From the NCBI GenBank assembly GCA_902480035.1, contig CABSRC010000021.1, positions 1-17,828 of the forward strand: DNA of 17,828 nt. The letters are read 5' to 3'. Origin of the DNA: an uncultured Streptococcus sp. Lineage in GTDB: Bacteria; Bacillota; Bacilli; Lactobacillales; Streptococcaceae. Positions 14,805 through 17,828 of this stretch are shown here, piece after piece. The notes beneath the pieces were generated by a model. That model worked only from the letters and a program-made list of their open reading frames with translations, was not told the origin of the DNA and did no database searches. The translations under genes and the position numbers were made by a program. Position 1 is the stretch's first letter, and every line of letters begins with the position of its first letter.

Positions 14805-14832
14805 ATTATAACCCTTTTTCTTCGAAAGTCAA
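14805..14832 (-). promoter_or_regulatory. trp operon promoter
   Basis: Minus strand TTGACT (14827-14832), 16-base spacer, TATAAT (14805-14810). Start expected near 14798, at the base of T-box stem I. The flanking 14833-14914 is A/T-rich with no gene. Confidence 0.85.
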
Positions 14833-14914
14833 TAAAATTTTTAGTCTTTTTTTATACTTTTTTCTACACTTATTTAATAAAATCAGCCAAAAGATCCCTA
14901 GCGAAACGTCTTTT

Positions 14915-15277
14915 TTATCCCAAAAATAGGATACTCAACAAAGTCAAAATTGCAGGACCGCCTTGAGTCAAGATAATCTTTTTATTGGCTGTCATCGCAC
15001 CGTAAGCCGCTGCTCCAATAATAAAGAGCACAAAAATCGTAACGACTTCAATATTTTTGGACACAAACAATCCATACAAGAGGAAGACACCGATCAAGGC
15101 ATTGTAGATTCCTTGATTCTTAAATAAAGAGGTCACAGATGGGCGAGCGAGTTCTTCTTTCTCTATGTTGAAAACCCGACTGGTGGTATCAGATGTGGTT
15201 CGGATACTCTCCAAATAAAATATGTATAAATGCTCCAGTGCAGCAAGACTTGCTAAAATAATCGTCAGTAATGACAT
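14915..15277 (-). CDS. DUF1304 family small membrane protein
   Basis: A 120-residue protein with four predicted membrane helices, at about residues 1-20, 55-74, 77-97 and 100-119. The first helix carries ALEHLYIFYLE, with polar His and Glu inside the membrane segment, typical of DUF1304. The family function is unknown. The start ATG 15277 has AGGAG seven bases upstream. It follows the MarR gene after 14 bases, so both are one operon and the regulator probably controls it. No convincing terminator is visible after the stop; only a loose AAAAGA/TCTTTT pairing at 14891-14916. Confidence 0.85.
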   Translation of the reverse strand: MSLLTIILASLAALEHLYIFYLESIRTTSDTTSRVFNIEKEELARPSVTSLFKNQGIYNALIGVFLLYGLFVSKNIEVVTIFVLFIIGAAAYGAMTANKKIILTQGGPAILTLLSILFLG

Positions 15278-15291
15278 CGTAGCTCTCCTTT

Positions 15292-15720
15292 TTATTCAAT
15301 CGTTATTTGTTCAATACCAGATACTAATTTATCCAGCAAGTATGAAAATTGCTCTTGTTCTTGAGTGGTCAAAATGCGACTCATCTGATCTTTCACAGCC
15401 ACATGATAGCGAGGGGGATGTTTGACCAAACGATTATAGGCCATATCCGTCAAATGAATTAAGATTTCTCGCTGGTTTTTTGGATTTCGACTCCGATGGA
15501 CAAATCCTTCCTTTTCTAAAATTTTGAAATGCCGGGTTAAAGCCGCTGGATCAATCTGTAAGCGTTCCTGAACCGCGATCTGATTGCAAGGTGCTTGTTC
15601 TAATAGATACTGCAAGATTTGGTAACGCGTTAAGCTAATCCCTAGTCGCTTTTCAAAGAGTTGTGTGGTCGATTGATCTGCCAAACGTAGTTGGTAGAGT
15701 AAATCATTTATTTCTGCCAT
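15292..15720 (-). CDS. MarR family transcriptional regulator
   Basis: A 142-residue winged-helix regulator. Residues about 30-100 make the wHTH: LTRYQILQYLLEQ, then IAVQERLQIDPAALTRHFKILEKEGFVHR (recognition helix) and the wing RNPKNQREILIHLT. N- and C-terminal helices (1-25 and 105-140) would form the dimer interface. It starts at ATG 15720 with GGAG seven bases upstream. The promoter contains overlapping palindromes (15748-15768) suited to autorepression. The ligand is unknown. The downstream partner is the DUF1304 membrane protein. Confidence 0.93.
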   Translation of the reverse strand: MAEINDLLYQLRLADQSTTQLFEKRLGISLTRYQILQYLLEQAPCNQIAVQERLQIDPAALTRHFKILEKEGFVHRSRNPKNQREILIHLTDMAYNRLVKHPPRYHVAVKDQMSRILTTQEQEQFSYLLDKLVSGIEQITIE

Positions 15721-15747
15721 ATTCCTTCTCCGAATCGTTTTTGATAA

Positions 15748-15768
15748 ATCAATAATTGATTAGTCAAT
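15748..15768. promoter_or_regulatory. Overlapping palindromes, likely MarR operator
   Basis: ATCAAT-A-ATTGAT (15748-15760) is a perfect 13-base palindrome and shares its right arm with ATTGA-TTAG-TCAAT (15755-15768). Together they occupy the region just downstream of the -10 box across the start of transcription. Confidence 0.65.
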
Positions 15769-15795
15769 CATAAACTTTTTCTTCTATCCTGGCAA
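15767..15795 (-). promoter_or_regulatory. Promoter of the MarR-DUF1304 operon
   Basis: Minus strand TTGCCA (15790-15795), exactly 17 bases, TATGAT (15767-15772). It faces left and lies downstream of the csRNA terminator. Confidence 0.7.
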
Positions 15796-15824
15796 GAAAA
15801 AAAGCTGGCACTGTTTTTTCGCAC

Positions 15825-15850
15825 AAAAAAAGCCGCCTGATTGGGCGACT
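15825..15850 (-). terminator. csRNA terminator
   Basis: Minus strand AGTCGCC and GGCGGCT pair over 7 bases (one G-T) with a 6-base loop, followed by a T7 run. It probably also ends transcripts from the MATE-HAD operon. Confidence 0.85.
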
Positions 15851-15921
15851 CTTAGGGAGATTATTATGAAAAAGAAAAGTTTTAGGATTTTTCTAAACAA
15901 AGTTAGGAGGTCTTTGTTTAT
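15825..15921 (-). ncRNA. csRNA-type small regulatory RNA (CiaRH regulon)
   Basis: A predicted 97-base RNA lies between a CiaR-like promoter and a terminator. A 5' hairpin with a perfect 9-bp stem (15912-15920 with 15894-15902) shows a 9-base loop ACCTCCTAA (RNA ACCUCCUAA), the complement of the consensus ribosome site. A long unpaired A/U-rich stretch then holds TTTTTCATAATAATCTCCC, complementary to ribosome site plus AUG. A terminator hairpin ends it. Two stem-loops with an unpaired anti-start segment and a size near 90-150 bases are the described layout of streptococcal csRNAs, which are known to repress translation of targets such as comC in pneumococcus. Targets here are not determinable. 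Confidence 0.8.
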
Positions 15922-15927
15922 GGTTCT

Positions 15928-15960
15928 ATTATAGCGGACATTTCTTAAAGAAAGCTTACG
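15928..15960 (-). promoter_or_regulatory. csRNA promoter with CiaR-like direct repeat
   Basis: Minus strand CGTAAG-CTTTC-TTTAAG (15944-15960) fits the CiaR repeat TTTAAG-N5-TTTAAG with only the first two bases of one copy changed. Ten bases later comes a perfect TATAAT (15928-15933). There is no ordinary -35, as expected for an activator-dependent promoter. Confidence 0.75.
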
Positions 15961-15988
15961 ACTTTATTTCAAAATGAAAACAATCTCT

Positions 15989-16618
15989 TTACAGATTCTT
16001 TTCAGCGTTTAAAATAGCTGGAATATCTAGTAAACTTTCCACCTGATAATTACCTTCATAGTCAGACGTCAAGAAATTGATACTCTGAATCTGGCTATTC
16101 CTTGCAAAGTCAATATCCAGGCTCCGATCCCCAATATAGTAGGTCTTTCCCGGATGCAACCCGTACTTCTCTATCAGATGCTTGGCTGCTTCTGGGTTAG
16201 GCTTGCGGGCAAAACCACTTTGACTGGTCAAAATCTCTGAAAAAAAGGATTCTAAGCCCAAGTCCCGTAGGATGACCAAGGCATTCTCTCCCTTATGGGT
16301 ATAGACAAATTGTTCTATCCCAGCATCCTTCGCCCAGGACAGGACATCACGCGCCCCCTCCATCAGAAGGACCTGGGCATTTTTCTCTGCTAGACTTTCT
16401 GCTCGGCGATGATTTAAGTCCGTCACATCCAGTTGATACTCTGCTGCCACCGCTACTAAAAGATCTTGAACCGAATGCTTCAAGATGAAATCTTTAATGC
16501 TGGCTCGGTCAAAGGGAAGCTGATAAGTTGCATAGGTCTCCTCAAGACCTGCCAGAATAGCATCATAGGAATCTAGCAAGGTCCCATCCAAATCCCAAAT
16601 AAAGGCTCGTTTTGTCAT
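15989..16618 (-). CDS. HAD-superfamily hydrolase (phosphoglycolate phosphatase-like)
   Basis: A 209-residue cytoplasmic phosphatase. Motif I is DLDGTL with nucleophile Asp9 and Asp11, motif II is Thr107 in YTHKG, motif III is Lys139 in ARKPNPE, and motif IV is GDRSLD (163-168). A helical cap is inserted at about 15-85, the C1 type of subfamily IA. Substrate not predictable; sugar or nucleotide phosphates and phosphoglycolate are typical. Start ATG 16618 overlaps the MATE stop as ATGA, so the two are translated together. Confidence 0.92.
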   Translation of the reverse strand: MTKRAFIWDLDGTLLDSYDAILAGLEETYATYQLPFDRASIKDFILKHSVQDLLVAVAAEYQLDVTDLNHRRAESLAEKNAQVLLMEGARDVLSWAKDAGIEQFVYTHKGENALVILRDLGLESFFSEILTSQSGFARKPNPEAAKHLIEKYGLHPGKTYYIGDRSLDIDFARNSQIQSINFLTSDYEGNYQVESLLDIPAILNAEKNL

Positions 16619-17828
16619 TTTTTCTTCTCTCCTACTTTTCGTCTATATAGCTGACTCAAAAATAGCCAACGGAAGCCATTGTCGAGCAGCGTCCCCGTCC
16701 AGACCCCTGGAAGGCCAAAGCCAAGGGTTACTCCAAGCAGATAACCGGCTCCAATTCGAATGACCCACATGCCAATCGTCGTCGCATAAAATGGAAGCTT
16801 CCCATTTCCCAAGCCTTGCCAAACAGCTGTATAGATGACTGTCCCTGCCGTAAACGGCGTTCCCAACAAAGAAAAGAGGACAACCGATAAACTAGCTTCT
16901 ACTGCTTTTGTATCTTGGGTGTAGAGATGGGTCAGAAGGGTGCCCCCAAAAAAGATTCCCAAGGCAATAGGTAACATTAACACGAAGGACAAGCAGTAAG
17001 ACTGCTTTCGAAGGCGGGCAATCTGCTCAAGATCACCTTCACCCAGGCTCCGTGCCACGAGCATGACCGTCGCTGTGGCCACTCCAAATACAGGCATATA
17101 GTTAAACTGGGTCAAGGTCTCTCCGATGGCATTTCCTGCGACTGCCTCGGTCCCAAAAGCAACCACGATCGCAATGATCACCACATCTCCAGCTCGCATC
17201 ATCAGCCGCTCCCCGGCAGCTGGAAGCGCTAAGTTCAAGAGCTTACGATCCAATCCCCAACCAAGGGGGGCAAAGGGTAGCTGGACCTTTTGCCACAAGA
17301 GGATGACGCCCACCAGACGGGCCAGCACTGTCCCCAAAGCTGCACCAACAATGCCCCAACCAAAAAGGAAAATGGCTACAGAGGAGAACAGAGCGTTTAA
17401 TAGATTGGTCAACAGGCTCACATACATAGGAAGACGTGGATTGTTGGCCACCCGAACCAAGGAGCCCAAGGTCGTCATCAATCCTAAGAGAACTATGGTC
17501 CCGCCAACCAAGGAAAGGTAAATCCCCCCGCTTTCGGCTACTGCAGCTTCAGTCCCCAACAGCGAAATCATCTGGCGTCCAAATAACAGCGAAGCCCCTC
17601 CTAAGAGAGCACTCAACAACAAGGTCACCTTTAGGGACTCTGTCGCATGGTAGGCAATGTGGTCTTGATTTTTTTCACCCAAACTTTTGGACATGACACT
17701 GGCAACTGCCGCACCCAGTGCCAAAAAGATGGCCTGATAGATGGTGATGATGTTCCCTGCGACGGAAACACCTGAAATGGCAATCAAGCCCAGGTGAGCC
17801 ACTAAATAAGAGTCCACCATGCCCATCA
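16615..17828 (-). CDS. MATE family efflux transporter (5' end outside window)
   Basis: At least 404 codons of a polytopic membrane protein; the frame is open to the window edge, and the missing part is likely only the first 30-40 residues, because the visible start MGMVDSYLVAHLG is the end of MATE helix 1. Features of the family: a second copy of the pattern at AAGERLMMRAGDVVII (middle), paired GxxxAxASVM / GVATATVML segments, and about eleven remaining hydrophobic stretches. Such proteins export cationic drugs or other compounds using Na+ or H+ gradients; the substrate is unknown. It overlaps the downstream HAD gene by 4 bases. Confidence 0.9.
   Translation of the reverse strand, partial: MGMVDSYLVAHLGLIAISGVSVAGNIITIYQAIFLALGAAVASVMSKSLGEKNQDHIAYHATESLKVTLLLSALLGGASLLFGRQMISLLGTEAAVAESGGIYLSLVGGTIVLLGLMTTLGSLVRVANNPRLPMYVSLLTNLLNALFSSVAIFLFGWGIVGAALGTVLARLVGVILLWQKVQLPFAPLGWGLDRKLLNLALPAAGERLMMRAGDVVIIAIVVAFGTEAVAGNAIGETLTQFNYMPVFGVATATVMLVARSLGEGDLEQIARLRKQSYCLSFVLMLPIALGIFFGGTLLTHLYTQDTKAVEASLSVVLFSLLGTPFTAGTVIYTAVWQGLGNGKLPFYATTIGMWVIRIGAGYLLGVTLGFGLPGVWTGTLLDNGFRWLFLSQLYRRKVGEKKK

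Noticed and set aside
15867..15935. Plus-strand frame of 22 residues (starts MKKKSFRIFLNK) with GGGAG and AGGAGG nearby
   Set aside because: The apparent ribosome sites and ATG are the complement of the anti-start segments and loop of the minus-strand csRNA. No plus-strand promoter or terminator supports it.
1..17828. Search for CRISPR arrays, insertion sequences, tRNA or rRNA genes, phage or toxin-antitoxin genes
   Set aside because: No regularly spaced repeats, transposase-like frames, terminal inverted repeats or RNA gene cores were seen by eye; the gene content is housekeeping plus a few accessory genes.

Overview
The window looks like chromosomal DNA of an oral, mitis/sanguinis-type Streptococcus. 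The grounds are the very pneumococcus-like sequences of Tgt, PolA and the Trp enzymes, the AGGAG ribosome sites and TGnTATAAT promoters, a ribosomal S10-operon leader of the streptococcal kind, and a small RNA that matches the CiaR-dependent csRNA pattern. These judgements rest on remembered family features; no database search was run. Almost everything is on the minus strand, so transcription mostly runs from right to left. The only convincing plus-strand gene is the DUF975 membrane protein.

Right to left: a MATE-family exporter (its start lies outside the window) overlaps a HAD phosphatase by ATGA (15989-17828). Just downstream is a short unit at 15825-15960 with a CiaR-like direct repeat, a -10 box, a hairpin whose loop carries the anti-Shine-Dalgarno sequence, and a terminator; I call it a csRNA. 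A MarR-type regulator and a DUF1304 membrane protein (14915-15720) follow, with a palindromic operator at the promoter. Next is a complete tryptophan operon, trpE-trpGD-trpC-trpF-trpB-trpA (8232-14472), controlled by a tryptophan T-box leader with a UGG specifier (14550-14798). In it trpG and trpD are fused in frame, and one base in an A5 run decides between fusion and separate genes.

A single cytoplasmic GH29 alpha-L-fucosidase (6627-8090) follows, with its own promoter overlapped by an 11-bp-arm inverted repeat. Between it and polA is a 160-base interval (6409-6571) that is not a normal gene. It has a terminator, a region complementary to a Shine-Dalgarno plus start codon, and a possible 23-residue peptide frame. 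Its 3' half resembles the csRNA at 15.9 kb.

polA (3724-6369) has a -10 box only 6 bases from its ATG and so probably makes a leaderless transcript. It is followed by a CoA-binding protein gene. The left end holds the DUF975 gene (plus), transcribed divergently from tgt, and a uridine-kinase-like P-loop gene starting one base after the tgt stop. At the extreme left are the promoter, structured leader and first five bases of a gene I take to be rpsJ.

The most interesting items are the csRNA and its unexplained relative upstream of polA, the trpGD fusion at a homopolymer, leaderless polA, and the uncharacterised operator in front of the fucosidase.
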